Shown piece after piece: positions 34,708 to 43,404 of a DNA stretch of 64,000 bases. The translations under genes were made by a program, and so were the position numbers. The number at the start of each line of letters is the position of its first letter. Position 1 is the first letter of the stretch. Location: the NCBI GenBank assembly GCA_046316615.1, contig JBKDAN010000034.1:62001-126000 (forward strand), written 5' to 3'. The notes under the pieces are model-generated. The model saw only the letters and a program-made list of their open reading frames with translations. It was not told the origin of the DNA and ran no database searches. Source of the DNA: BJHL01 sp040378885. GTDB lineage: Bacteria > Planctomycetota > Phycisphaerae > Phycisphaerales > UBA1924.

Positions 34708-35928
34708 ATGCACACGTCAATTCGCATCACTGCCGCCGGTCTTGTTGTCGTGAGCGGGTTCGCGCTCAGCGCATGTTCAACCATGGGCACACGCAAGCCT
34801 CTGCCGATGCGACAGTCCGCACAGCAGCAAGCGCCGCAAGATGCTCCATCGGACACGCAGGTTGTTGCCACGACCACCGCGGAGCCCGCCACCATCGCGC
34901 AGGCTTTCTCGCAGCCGCAAGAGCCCGCCGTGCTGGGTGCAAACCCGCAGCAGGCTGTGCCCATGGCCAATGCTGAAAGCCCTGACCTGCCCGTGCAGTC
35001 CACTGACATTCGCGTGACGGCATCCGCCGTGCGTGAGCAGGCGATGGTGCTGATTGAACAGATGTCGCGCGATGAAAATGCGCAGGTGCGCGGCCAGGCG
35101 ATTGAAGCCGCCGCGATGAGCCCACAGCGCATGCGTGATGTGATTGAAGCGGGTCTGAAGGATGAGAACGCAGGTGTGCGCAGCATCGCGCTGATGGCGG
35201 TGGGCAAGAACCAGTTGCGTGACCTGCGTCCGCAAGCAGAACGCCTGATGACCGATGGCAACAACCACGTGCGGGCCAGCGCGATCTACGCGACGATTCG
35301 CACCGGTGGCAAGGCCGATCAGTCGCCCCTTGCCCAAATGCTCTTCAGCGACACCAACCCCATGGTGTCGCGCCACGTGGCGTATCTGCTGGGTGAGATC
35401 GGCAACAAGAGTGCGGTGCCGCTGCTTCGTAGCGCGGCGATCGATCGCACCAAGCAGTTGCCGCCCGATCAACAGCCCATCTTCCAGTTGATGGTTACCG
35501 AAGCGATGGTGAAGCTGGGCGAGAAGCAGGAACTGGCGGCGATTCGTGCCGCGCTGTATCCGGGTCAGCCGGGAGAGCTTGAAGCGATGGCGCTGGCTGT
35601 GCAGATGCTGGGTGAGATGAAGGATCGCCAGGCGCAGGGCCAGCTCATGAACCTCGCCAACTACCGCGATCAGCAGGGACAGCAGTACCCGGCGGAAGTG
35701 CGGCTGGGCATCGCGCTGTCGCTGGCCCGTATGGGCGTCACCGGCGGCGAAGCCGTTGCCATCGCAGACCAGTACGCGAAGGATCAGAACGCCGCGCTGC
35801 GGAGCCAGGCTGCGTTCGTCTACGGCGCGCAGGGGAATGCTGCCGTTGATAAGCTCGCTGTGCTGATGAAGGACCCCAACCCGCAGGTGCGCGTGTCGGC
35901 TGCGGCGAGCGTGATGCGCAACCGCTGA
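34708..35928 (+). CDS. HEAT-repeat lipoprotein
   Basis: A 406-aa protein with a lipobox LSAC (Cys23). A Gln/Pro/Ala-rich linker of ~85 residues follows, then HEAT-like repeats (RGQAIEAAAMSP, AGVRSIALMAVGKNQ, NHVRASAIYATIR, VSRHVAYLLGEIGNKSAVPLL, ALRSQAAFVYGAQ, PQVRVSAAASVM). It is probably a surface or periplasmic binding scaffold. A bidirectional terminator follows. Confidence 0.87.
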   Translation: MHTSIRITAAGLVVVSGFALSACSTMGTRKPLPMRQSAQQQAPQDAPSDTQVVATTTAEPATIAQAFSQPQEPAVLGANPQQAVPMANAESPDLPVQSTDIRVTASAVREQAMVLIEQMSRDENAQVRGQAIEAAAMSPQRMRDVIEAGLKDENAGVRSIALMAVGKNQLRDLRPQAERLMTDGNNHVRASAIYATIRTGGKADQSPLAQMLFSDTNPMVSRHVAYLLGEIGNKSAVPLLRSAAIDRTKQLPPDQQPIFQLMVTEAMVKLGEKQELAAIRAALYPGQPGELEAMALAVQMLGEMKDRQAQGQLMNLANYRDQQGQQYPAEVRLGIALSLARMGVTGGEAVAIADQYAKDQNAALRSQAAFVYGAQGNAAVDKLAVLMKDPNPQVRVSAAASVMRNR

Positions 35929-35955
35929 GCACGCTGAAACAGTAAAGACCAAAGA

Positions 35956-35983
35956 AAAACGCACCGGGCGACCGGTGCGTTTT
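35956..35983. terminator. Bidirectional terminator between HEAT lipoprotein and floA
   Basis: A 12-bp stem AAAACGCACCGG / CCGGTGCGTTTT with a GCGA loop. The A and T flanks give a short T tract on either strand, serving both convergent genes. Confidence 0.78.
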
Positions 35984-36004
35984 GCGTTGCTTGCAGCAAT
36001 TCGT

Positions 36005-37060
36005 TCAGCGCTGCTGGCCACTGGGGCCTTCACCCGCGATGGCGCTGCGCATGTTGGTGTCAGCCTGCACGTTCTGCATCTTGTAGTAGTCCATCACGCC
36101 CAGACGCCCGTTGCGGAAGGCATCGGCCAGTGCGCGGGGCACTTCGGCTTCGGCCAGCACGACGGCGGCGCGGTTCTTCTGTTCTTCCGCCTTGAACTCC
36201 TGCTCCTGCGCGACGGCCAGAGCACGGCGCTTTTCGGCTTCGGCCTGTGCCATCTGCTTGTTGGCGTTGGCCTGGTCTGTCTGGAGCTTTGCACCGATGT
36301 TGTCGCCCACGTCCACGTCGGCGATGTCGATGGAGAGAATTTCGAAGGCCGTGCCTGCGTCAAGACCCGTCTCCATCACCTTGCGGCTGATGTCATCGGG
36401 GTTTTCCAGAACCTTTTTATGGTCAGCCGCGCTACCGATGGTGCTGACGATGCCTTGACCCACGCGAGCGATGATGGTTTCTTCGGTTGCACCACCGACC
36501 AGGCGACCGATGTTGGTGCGCACCGTCACGCGGGCCTTCACCTTGAGCTGAATGCCGTCCTTCGCGACGGCGTCGATCGTGCTGCGCGGGCCGGCAGCGG
36601 CGGGGCAGTCAATGACCTTGGGATTCACGCTGGTGTTCACGGCGTCGAGAATGTCACGGCCTGCAAGGTCGATGGCGGTGGCGGTGTTCCAGGGCAGATC
36701 GATGCGTGCGCCGCGTGCGGCGATCATCGCGCTGATGACGTTGCTGACGCGACCGCCCGCGAGGTAGTGCGTTTCGATGAGGTTGGTGGGGATATCCATG
36801 CCGGCCTTCACGCCGCGGATGCGGTTGATGACGACCGTGCGGATGTCAACCTTGCGGAGCTTCATCCCGATCATGTCGATGAAGCCGACTTTCGCATTGC
36901 TGGTGACGGCTTGGATATACAGACCGACGAACTGCAGCGCGAAAACGACGATGACCAGCAGAACGACGGCGACCACGATGCCGATTGCGATGAGCAGGCC
37001 TGTGCTGACACCGGTTTGCGCGAGTGTGGGAGAGAAGGAGTTCATGATTGTGTTGTGCAT
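36005..37060 (-). CDS. floA: Flotillin-like protein FloA
   Basis: A 351-aa SPFH-family scaffold of functional membrane microdomains. One N-terminal hydrophobic hairpin (about residues 20-45) is followed by AKVGFIDMIGMKLRKVD, THYLAGGRVSNVISAMIAARGARIDL, AIDLAGRDILDAVNTSVNPKVI and a long Ala/Glu coiled coil (AEAEKRRALAVAQEQEFKAEEQKNRAAVVLAEAE). ATG 37060 has GAGG upstream. It is the last gene of a reverse-strand cluster with nfeD, a GDSL esterase and a truncated FloA-like gene; nfeD-floA pairing is well known. Confidence 0.94.
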   Translation of the reverse strand: MHNTIMNSFSPTLAQTGVSTGLLIAIGIVVAVVLLVIVVFALQFVGLYIQAVTSNAKVGFIDMIGMKLRKVDIRTVVINRIRGVKAGMDIPTNLIETHYLAGGRVSNVISAMIAARGARIDLPWNTATAIDLAGRDILDAVNTSVNPKVIDCPAAAGPRSTIDAVAKDGIQLKVKARVTVRTNIGRLVGGATEETIIARVGQGIVSTIGSAADHKKVLENPDDISRKVMETGLDAGTAFEILSIDIADVDVGDNIGAKLQTDQANANKQMAQAEAEKRRALAVAQEQEFKAEEQKNRAAVVLAEAEVPRALADAFRNGRLGVMDYYKMQNVQADTNMRSAIAGEGPSGQQR

Positions 37061-37147
37061 AGTGGAATGTCCTCACGAGAAGCCGCGGCATGGCGGCATG
37101 CGTGTGTGGGCCGAGTATAGCGATCAGGCAAGAGGCGGGGCTACTGA

Positions 37148-37603
37148 TCAGCGAGGCTTCGACAGCACGCTCGCGGCAGACATACTGACTTCTTTGGCGG
37201 GATTCGCCTCGATGAACTTGCGGACTTCCAACTTAAGATCCCGCCCTGCCAGGCAGATTGCGTGAGCGGCATCCAGCGGCAGATTGACGCCATTCCGCTT
37301 TGCGGTGGTGACACCTGCCAGCAGTGCGGGCATGTTCACGCCCGACAGCTTGATGGTCTCGACCTCACGCAAAGTGACGCCGCTGTAGCCCAGTTCGCGG
37401 AGCAGACTGGTGGTCTGAACCATCGCCTTGGGGTTGGACCGCCGCATCAGCATGCCGATCAGCTCGAGATTGCTGGTCGGGATGCGTGCCTTCGCGGCGG
37501 CGAGCCGCGCAGGCAAGATGCTCAGCGGCAGCAGAAAGCCGCAAAACATCAGGAAGAGCACCACGAATGCCACGATGTCAAAAGTAGTAATGGCAGCGAG
37601 CAT
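37148..37603 (-). CDS. Truncated FloA-like (SPFH N-terminal) protein
   Basis: A 151-aa protein with one N-terminal TM helix (IVAFVVLFLMFCGFLLPL). The rest resembles only the first half of FloA: LELIGMLMRRSNPKAMVQ, then MPALLAGVTTAKRNGVNLPLDAAHAICLAGRDLKLEV, aligned with the IGMKLRK...IDLAGRDIL part of the neighbouring floA. The coiled-coil half is missing and the frame is clean, so this looks like a stable small paralogue rather than decay. It starts 9 bp after the GDSL gene and ends 87 bp before floA. It may bind FloA or modulate its assembly; that is inference. Confidence 0.75.
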   Translation of the reverse strand: MLAAITTFDIVAFVVLFLMFCGFLLPLSILPARLAAAKARIPTSNLELIGMLMRRSNPKAMVQTTSLLRELGYSGVTLREVETIKLSGVNMPALLAGVTTAKRNGVNLPLDAAHAICLAGRDLKLEVRKFIEANPAKEVSMSAASVLSKPR

Positions 37604-37612
37604 GTTCAGATC

Positions 37613-38764
37613 TCAATCGCGGCGACGACGCGCGGCAAACACAGCACCCACAGCGAACGCGAAGACGCCAGCCGGCGCTGGGATGACCGTGGCCATGTAG
37701 TCGCCGATGCGTTCGTGCATCCAGGCGGTGGGGTGCAGGCGATCCCAGAAGACGTAGTTGTCGGGGTTCGCGCCGCTGGGCACGCGGGCGGTGGTGTTGC
37801 GGGTGGGGCTGAAACCAAGGCCGGAGAACGCGCCGAAGTCGAGAATCGGATCAGTCACGTTGGTGCCTTGCGGCAGCACGCCGCCCTGCACCACACCCGA
37901 CAGCCACGTGTAGATATCCACGGGATAGATCGTGAGCGACGTGGGGAAGGCGGTCTGCAACGCGGCGATGTCGGTTTGCCACGCGGTGCGGAAACCCAGC
38001 GAGCCGGCTTCCGCGAGTGAGCGGCGCGAGGCGGTACCGCCGTAGGCGTCGGCAAAGTCGGGCACGAACTGCAGCGGTACAACGTTGGGCCACGCGACAC
38101 TGATGTTGACGTTCTGCTGCTGCGAGCGAGTTGCGAGCGACGCGATATAGGAGCGAATGTTGCTCGACGCAGCAGCGCCAGCGGCGGCGGCTTGCTGCGC
38201 TGTGGTGACGGTGCCAGAGTTCACAGCATCGCGAATGTCGTTGGCTCCGCCCCAGAAGGAGTAAAGCGTGTCGCTGCGCATAGTGGCGGTGCCTGCGCCA
38301 AAGAGCGTGTTGACCTGGTGGCCCATGTTGTCGATGAGCGGCAGATTGCCGACGAAGGGCACGCTCTGCGTGACCTGGCCGCCCGTGGAGAGCGCTGCGC
38401 CGCACGCGAAGTTATTGCGATTGGCGGGCGTGCCGCTGGCATTGACGCTGAAAGCGCGTGACGCGCCGAGTTGGTCTGCGAGTCGCTCGTGCCAGACGAG
38501 CGAGCTGCTGCTGTTTGCGAGATCAAGCGTGGCGTAGTTCACGCCGTTGCCGCTGGTCCAGCGGCCTGTGGCGTAACGCGGACCGACGGGGCGACGTGCG
38601 ACCAGGCCGAAGGTCTGCGCATTGAGCGCGGTGGTGTACGCGAGCGAACTGCCTGTGTCGGAGAGACTATCGCCAAAGACGACCATCTGCGACCAGGGGC
38701 CCGCGAGACAAGTGGACGTGAGCGCGGAAAGAACAACGAGCGACAAAGCAGCGCGGCGATGCAT
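37613..38764 (-). CDS. Secreted GDSL-type esterase/lipase with PEP-CTERM-like anchor
   Basis: A 383-aa SGNH hydrolase. Signal peptide at 1-21 (LSLVVLSALTSTCLAG). Block I FGDSLSDTG has the nucleophile Ser33, block III reads WGGANDIRDA and block V DRLHPTAWMH has the Asp-His pair. The C-terminus PAPAGVFAFAVGAVFAARRRR is a TM helix capped by Arg, like PEP-CTERM sorting tails. AGAGGAG precedes ATG 38764. It lies between nfeD and the FloA-like genes on the same strand. Confidence 0.9.
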   Translation of the reverse strand: MHRRAALSLVVLSALTSTCLAGPWSQMVVFGDSLSDTGSSLAYTTALNAQTFGLVARRPVGPRYATGRWTSGNGVNYATLDLANSSSSLVWHERLADQLGASRAFSVNASGTPANRNNFACGAALSTGGQVTQSVPFVGNLPLIDNMGHQVNTLFGAGTATMRSDTLYSFWGGANDIRDAVNSGTVTTAQQAAAAGAAASSNIRSYIASLATRSQQQNVNISVAWPNVVPLQFVPDFADAYGGTASRRSLAEAGSLGFRTAWQTDIAALQTAFPTSLTIYPVDIYTWLSGVVQGGVLPQGTNVTDPILDFGAFSGLGFSPTRNTTARVPSGANPDNYVFWDRLHPTAWMHERIGDYMATVIPAPAGVFAFAVGAVFAARRRRD

Positions 38765-38833
38765 GGCAATCTCCTCTAGCTTGTCTCTCGCGGCGAAACG
38801 GTAGCGTCGCACGTGCTTGTTGGCACAGAGATA

Positions 38834-39331
38834 TCAGACCCGCCGCACCTTGATCTGCATGAGATCAGCCTGCGTCACGCGGATGGTTTCGCCCACGGGA
38901 ACGAAGGTGGTTTCGCTCAGAACTTCGTATCGCTGGCCCTCGATTTCAACGAGGCCGACAGGGCGGAGATCACGGAGGACTTTGCCCTCTTTGCCGATGA
39001 GCGCGAGACGGGCGCGGCGTTCCTGCTCTTCGGTGATTCGTTGCTGCTCGGCTTGCTCTTCGGTGGGGGCACCGATGATGGAGCGGCCGATGGGTGTGTG
39101 CGGCCAGACCTTGATCATGAAGCCCGCGGCGGTGGGGGCGAGGACCAGCATGGAGATGAGACTGATGTTGCCCCACGTGGTATCGAAGCGGTAGAAGAGG
39201 ACAACCGCGACGATGGCGCTGATGACGCTGGCGATGGCGAGCGTGCCGGCGGTGGGTAAGAAGATCTCGATGACGAGGAGGATGAGGGCAAGGCCGACGA
39301 AGCCGAGCGCCCAGGCAAGTTGCGGGTCCAT
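38834..39331 (-). CDS. nfeD: NfeD-like membrane protein
   Basis: A 165-aa protein, the short NfeD form. Two or three TM helices (ALGFVGLALILLVIEIFLPTAG, ASVISAIVAVVLFY, ISMLVLAPTAAGFMI) precede a C-terminal OB-fold domain (GKEGKVLRDLRPVGLVEIEGQRYEVLS). Family members act with SPFH proteins such as FloA in membrane microdomains; floA lies three genes downstream on the same strand. The ATG at 39331 begins the first helix; longer upstream reading is not homologous. Confidence 0.88.
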   Translation of the reverse strand: MDPQLAWALGFVGLALILLVIEIFLPTAGTLAIASVISAIVAVVLFYRFDTTWGNISLISMLVLAPTAAGFMIKVWPHTPIGRSIIGAPTEEQAEQQRITEEQERRARLALIGKEGKVLRDLRPVGLVEIEGQRYEVLSETTFVPVGETIRVTQADLMQIKVRRV

Positions 39332-39580
39332 AGACGATGGTACGTCGCGGAGTGGATGCGCGCCGCCGTGGCCGCGATCGCGGCTTCGGTGCTTTCTTGA
39401 GGTTTGAGCAGGCTGCCAGTTTCCGCGTGCGTGGGATGATCGGCCGCACGCTCGCCCGAGGGCCAACGTGGGTAAGCGGCTTGCGCACCGGAATTGGCGG
39501 GCTTGGGCTTGTCGAGCTTGCGCTCGACATCGTGGCGTGGTCCACGAGAGGTGGTTGAGTGGTTGGCTCTCTCTCCTCAG

Positions 39581-39608
39581 AGTCATGCACGCTGGGGCGT
39601 GCATGACT
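39581..39608. repeat. Perfect 12-bp inverted repeat with TGGG loop
   Basis: Arms AGTCATGCACGC and GCGTGCATGACT. No T tract on either side, so it does not look like an intrinsic terminator. It could be a protein site or a structured RNA. Confidence 0.6.
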
Positions 39609-39943
39609 GTCCCAAGACCGCTGATGGCTGGTTCGGTTGTTACCAAGTCCGTGTTCGCTCGATCATCGGGCGCGCTGGGGGCTTTGTCGCTTTCGACTCT
39701 GCAGCCCAACTGCCGCCGCTTAAAGCGAACAGAGGAACTTGGTGACTCGTGACGGGCCACCAGGTGCGCATTTTCGCAGAATGTGAGGTGTGATGCAAGA
39801 AGAAACGGGGCCGAGGGCATGGATTGAGCGCACAAGCGTGGTCCGCGCGTGCAGATTTCGAGAAGTGCGCGCGCGCGGTGTGCTGTGCGGGGGAGTTGGC
39901 TGCATCGAATCAGCGCGGTGGTGGTGTGGGTGACTGGTGGGCG

Positions 39944-39976
39944 CGGCATTCGGCATTCGTGATTCGGCATTCGTGG
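39944..39976 (+). repeat. Iterated GGCATTCG words
   Basis: GGCATTC-GGCATTCGTGATTC-GGCATTCGTGGA pattern in the gap before the prepilin-like gene; coordinates accurate to a base or two. A sister run of GGCATCAAGG words is at about 40026-40058. Confidence 0.6.
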
Positions 39977-40189
39977 AGAGGCAGGAATGCAGAAAGGCAG
40001 CGAGGCGGCTGGAGATCATCGAGTAGGCATCAAGGCAATTGGCATCAAGGCATCAAGGTGTGGGGTGCGGGAATCGGGCGGTGTGCGTGAACTTTGGGGC
40101 GTGCGTGGACGTTGTTGTGATGCTGGGTACTCGTATCGTGAGATGGAGTTGGTTGTTTGGGTCGTTGCGAGATGGAGAGGGCGGTGCTT

Positions 40190-41287
40190 ATGCGGGCTGC
40201 AAGAGCGGGGCTGACATTGCTTGAGTTGCTGGTGGTGACTGTGGTCCTTGCGCTCGTGGGGCTCATGCTGATGCCTTTGCTGGCGCCGAGGCGTGGTGGG
40301 GCGCGGCATATCAAGGATGGCACGCAGGTGCGTGCGGTGCACCAGTCGATGGTCTTGTTTGCGAACAACAGTCGTGATGTCTATCCGGTGCCGAGTGAGA
40401 TGGATGCGGCGAACACGACGTTGAGCGATGGTTCTGCGAAGGATGACCTCGGCAATGTTCTGTCGGTGCTGATTTATGACGGGTACGTCGTGCCCGAACT
40501 GATGGTGAGTCCGGCTGAGCAGTCGACACTGATTGATGTTCAATCGTCTTACGCGCTGAGCGATCCGCCGGCGGCGGTCAATACGGGCAGCGGGGCTGGG
40601 AAGCATGCGCGGTGGGATCCGGCGTTTCGCGGTTCACCTGCGGAGCAGGTTGTGCAAGGTGGCACAAAGCCGCTGGGGGCACTTGCGCCGGAGGCGAACG
40701 TGACTGCACACACCAGCTATGCGATGATGCCTTTCTTTGCGGCGCGGCGTGAAGCGTGGGGGCTGAACTGGCGACTTGATCAGGCGGTGATTGGCAATCG
40801 CGGGCCGATGTATGAGGTTGTCGGCCGAGAAGACAAGGCAAAGACGCGGCTGCTTGATACGGGCTCGCAGCAGAGCACGGCGTTTGTGTCAGTCGGAGGC
40901 AAGGGGACGAATTCAACCACACTCGGCATTCACGGGAATCGCAAAACGTGGGAGGGCAACATCGGGTTCAATGACAATCACGTGGAGTTTGTCACGGAGG
41001 CTGATCCGCCGATGAGTGTGTGGACGTTCTCGGGGCTGACGCCCGCATCAGCTCGAGAACGGCGTGACAACTTGTTTGTCGCGGAAGATGATGCAACGGT
41101 GACGAAGCGGGATGGCACGATGCATGCGCAGATCGGCACCATGCAAGTGCCCGAAGGGTGGGGCCCTGCTGCGGCAGAGGGTGAGGTCAACGCGCTGGGC
41201 ATGAGTAACAACTGGCTGCGGACGTGGACGGTTTCGGCTGTCAGCGAGCGAGGCAAGACGACGGCTATCACCGTGGTCGTTGATTGA
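40190..41287 (+). CDS. Type IV prepilin-like protein
   Basis: A 365-aa protein with a short leader ending in Gly7 and then LTLLELLVVTVVLALVGLMLMPLL, with Glu at +5. Position +1 is Leu rather than the usual Phe. The globular part is soluble and has no motif I recognise apart from general similarity to planctomycete pseudopilin-like surface proteins. ATG 40190 follows AGAGGG at good spacing and gives the shortest leader; ATG 40172 and GTG 40157 are alternatives. It is convergent with a small basic protein. Confidence 0.75.
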   Translation: MRAARAGLTLLELLVVTVVLALVGLMLMPLLAPRRGGARHIKDGTQVRAVHQSMVLFANNSRDVYPVPSEMDAANTTLSDGSAKDDLGNVLSVLIYDGYVVPELMVSPAEQSTLIDVQSSYALSDPPAAVNTGSGAGKHARWDPAFRGSPAEQVVQGGTKPLGALAPEANVTAHTSYAMMPFFAARREAWGLNWRLDQAVIGNRGPMYEVVGREDKAKTRLLDTGSQQSTAFVSVGGKGTNSTTLGIHGNRKTWEGNIGFNDNHVEFVTEADPPMSVWTFSGLTPASARERRDNLFVAEDDATVTKRDGTMHAQIGTMQVPEGWGPAAAEGEVNALGMSNNWLRTWTVSAVSERGKTTAITVVVD

Positions 41288-41322
41288 GCGTGACGCGGTG
41301 TGCGCTGGCTGTGCGCGGTACA

Positions 41323-41349
41323 GCGCTCGATGCGAGAGACATCGAGCGC
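41323..41349. terminator. Hairpin between convergent genes
   Basis: Perfect 10-bp stem GCGCTCGATG / CATCGAGCGC with a 7-nt loop, 35 bp after the prepilin-like stop and 30 bp before the small protein's stop. No T tract. Confidence 0.45.
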
Positions 41350-41378
41350 GGGTGGAAGACGATGGTGAAGCGTGGGCG

Positions 41379-41591
41379 TTACTTGGTGCGCATCTTGTCT
41401 TTGATGGCGTAGACAATCTGCATGATCCAGCCGGGGCCAGCCATCGTTTTGAAGCCGCCAGCGGCACCCTTGGGCATTTCGTCGCGGTCGCGCTGGGCTT
41501 TGGCGTTCTTGGCGAGGGCGTCGCCCATGCGGGTCATGGGGTCACCTTTGCGGCCAGAATACTTCTCGTACATGCGCGGATCGATAGCCAT
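41379..41591 (-). CDS. Small basic protein, unknown function
   Basis: A 70-aa protein rich in Lys, Arg, Met and Gly, beginning MAIDPRMYEKYSGRKGDP and ending with a short amphipathic stretch (GWIMQIVYAIKDKMRTK). The very good SD (AGGGAGGT, 6 nt upstream of ATG 41591) is the main evidence that it is real. No family recognised. Confidence 0.7.
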   Translation of the reverse strand: MAIDPRMYEKYSGRKGDPMTRMGDALAKNAKAQRDRDEMPKGAAGGFKTMAGPGWIMQIVYAIKDKMRTK

Positions 41592-41817
41592 GCGTACCTC
41601 CCTTGTTGCGTCGGACGTGCGACGCGAAGCATGCGCGAACGCGCACGGCGACATCCTACTCGAAGAGGCATGCCGTCGCAAGGGTGAACGGCGGCCTGGG
41701 CGTGATTTGGGGTGATGATTTGGGGTAGTGATTTGGGGCGGATTGCACACGAAGCGAAAGTTGTCGTACCATAGAGGAGCGAGATGGAACTCGGTCCCGT
41801 TTGTCCGGAGTGCAGTC

Positions 41818-42789
41818 ATGCGAGCTGATATTCGCTACAACAACATCATCGACAATGACGAAGCGCGGATCGCGCAGGCGTTTGCAGACAATGCTCCCAA
41901 CCTGCCGCATGATCAGATTGATGCGGACAAGTTCTACATCACGCAGGCGTACCACCGGTACACGCGTGAGAACCATGATGTGTGGCGTGATCTGTTTGAC
42001 CGGCGCTGGACAGTGTTGGAGAAGCAGGTGTCGCGGCAGTTCATCGACGGGATGAAGATTCTGCGACTGACGCGCGATCGGCTGCCTTTGCTGGATGATG
42101 TGACGCTGGATCGCGACATTGAGATCGCGGGCGGCGTGAAGGTGGCCAAGGGGACGAAGCTGGACGGCATCAACAAGTTCCTGCAGGCGCAGAGCCAGTG
42201 GGCGAGTTACGGCGTGCCTGGGTACTTGCCCGCGAAGAGCTTTTTCGCGTGCCTTGCGCAGCGTGAGTTTCCGACGACGGTGTTGATCCGTCCGCGCGAA
42301 GTGATGGACTACCTGCCTGAGCCGGACATCTTCCACGATGTCTTTGGGCATGTGCCGCTGCACACGCTGAAGGTGTTCGCTGACTTTTTGCAGACGTATG
42401 GCAAGGCGGCGATGCTGTGCGATGACGAGGAGCACGTGAAGCAACTGGGGCGGCTGTTCTGGTTCACGGTGGAGTTCGGGCTGATTAAAGAGAATGGCGA
42501 AGTGAAGGTGTACGGCAGCGGGTTGGTGAGCAGCCACGGTGAAGCCGAGTACAGCCTGAATGGACAGTGGGAGAAGAAGGGGCAGAGTGCGGAGGATTGC
42601 AAGGAACGGCCCGTGGCGGAATGGCGGCCGTTTGATCTGGCGCGCATCTGCAACACGGACTTTGAGATTGACCACTACCAGCCGATTTATTACGTGCTGG
42701 AGAGCTTCGAGCAGCTTCGAGACGCGATGAATGACTACGCGGAGGAAGTGATCGGGAGCGCGGGGTTGGCGGCGGCGACGGTGCGGTGA
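41818..42789 (+). CDS. phhA: Aromatic amino acid hydroxylase (phenylalanine 4-monooxygenase-like)
   Basis: A 323-aa pterin- and iron-dependent monooxygenase that converts phenylalanine to tyrosine. Both iron-ligand His residues are in PDIFHDVFGHVPLH and the Glu ligand is in WFTVEFGLI. SGLVSSHGEAEYSL is another conserved block. There is no N-terminal ACT domain, as in bacterial PheH. ATG 41818 follows CGGAG; the frame extends further upstream without homology. Tyrosine or tryptophan as substrate cannot be excluded from sequence. Confidence 0.9.
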   Translation: MRADIRYNNIIDNDEARIAQAFADNAPNLPHDQIDADKFYITQAYHRYTRENHDVWRDLFDRRWTVLEKQVSRQFIDGMKILRLTRDRLPLLDDVTLDRDIEIAGGVKVAKGTKLDGINKFLQAQSQWASYGVPGYLPAKSFFACLAQREFPTTVLIRPREVMDYLPEPDIFHDVFGHVPLHTLKVFADFLQTYGKAAMLCDDEEHVKQLGRLFWFTVEFGLIKENGEVKVYGSGLVSSHGEAEYSLNGQWEKKGQSAEDCKERPVAEWRPFDLARICNTDFEIDHYQPIYYVLESFEQLRDAMNDYAEEVIGSAGLAAATVR

Positions 42790-42841
42790 GGCAAGGGGCG
42801 TTGAGGCAAGGTGCGGTGAAGCAGGGTGCAAGGAGCATGGC

Positions 42842-43117
42842 ATGGTGGCTCGAAATGATGAGAACTTCGCTTTGCCAGCTGATCTTGCGGACGCCATTCG
42901 CCAACGTGTGGGTGTCAACGGATTCGCGAACGCGACCGAGGTGCTGCGTGCGGCGATGGCGCTGCTGAACTCTTCAACTGCAGCGTCGCCAGCGGAATTG
43001 GATGCGATGATCGCGGTGGGCATCAAGCAGGCAGACGCGGGTGATGTGGTTCCGGCGAGCAACGTGCTTGAGCGGTGGCGTGCAAGAGACGCATCGCATG
43101 GTGGAGCCGATGCGTGA
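42842..43117 (+). CDS. parD: ParD-like ribbon-helix-helix antitoxin
   Basis: A 91-aa protein. The N-terminal ~45 residues fit a ribbon-helix-helix domain (NFALPADLADAIRQRVGVNGFANATEVLRAAMALL). The C-terminal half is acidic then basic and would bind the toxin. AAGGAG lies 6 nt before ATG 42842. Its TGA overlaps the toxin GTG (GTGA), the usual coupling. Confidence 0.85.
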   Translation: MVARNDENFALPADLADAIRQRVGVNGFANATEVLRAAMALLNSSTAASPAELDAMIAVGIKQADAGDVVPASNVLERWRARDASHGGADA

Positions 43118-43404
43118 GCCGTCACGTTGTATTTGCACGGGCTGCAGTTGACGATCTTGAGTCGATACAGAGCTACCTGTTGGGCAAGAGTCCGCAGGCG
43201 AGCGTGCTCGTTGGTGATGCCATCGAGCGAGCTATTCAGTTGCTGGTGGAACGCCCGTATGCAGGGCACGCTCGCCCGGATCTGACATCCTCTCGTGTGC
43301 TGTTCTATCCGGTATATCGCTACCTGCTGGTTTACCGGGTGAATGAACACGCGGTGGAGATTCTGCGTGTCGTACATGGTGCTCGCGAGACGAGCTTTGA
43401 ATGA
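43114..43404 (+). CDS. parE: ParE/RelE-family toxin
   Basis: A 96-aa toxin: VVFARAAVDDLESIQSYLLGKSP, then a helix with VGDAIERAIQLLVERPYAGHARPDL, and strands RVLFYPVYRYLLVYRVNEHAVEILRVVHGAR. ParE members poison DNA gyrase; RelE members cut mRNA; the Arg/Tyr-rich end fits ParE better. The frame is intact, unlike the toxin at 23193. The GTG start overlaps parD, and its own TGA overlaps the next ATG (ATGA), tying it to the nucleotidyltransferase genes. Confidence 0.87.
   Translation: MSRHVVFARAAVDDLESIQSYLLGKSPQASVLVGDAIERAIQLLVERPYAGHARPDLTSSRVLFYPVYRYLLVYRVNEHAVEILRVVHGARETSFE

Larger units (their letters stand above)
39332..40189. other. About 850 bp without a recognisable gene
   Basis: Divergent gap between nfeD and a prepilin-like gene. 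Open frames here have Ser/Pro/Arg-rich shadow-like composition and no homology I can see. It holds a perfect 12-bp inverted repeat (AGTCATGCACGC-TGGG-GCGTGCATGACT, 39581-39608), a run of GGCATTCG/TGATTCG words (about 39944-39976) and a run of GGCATCAAGG words (about 40026-40058). Promoters for both flanking genes should lie here. Confidence 0.6.
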
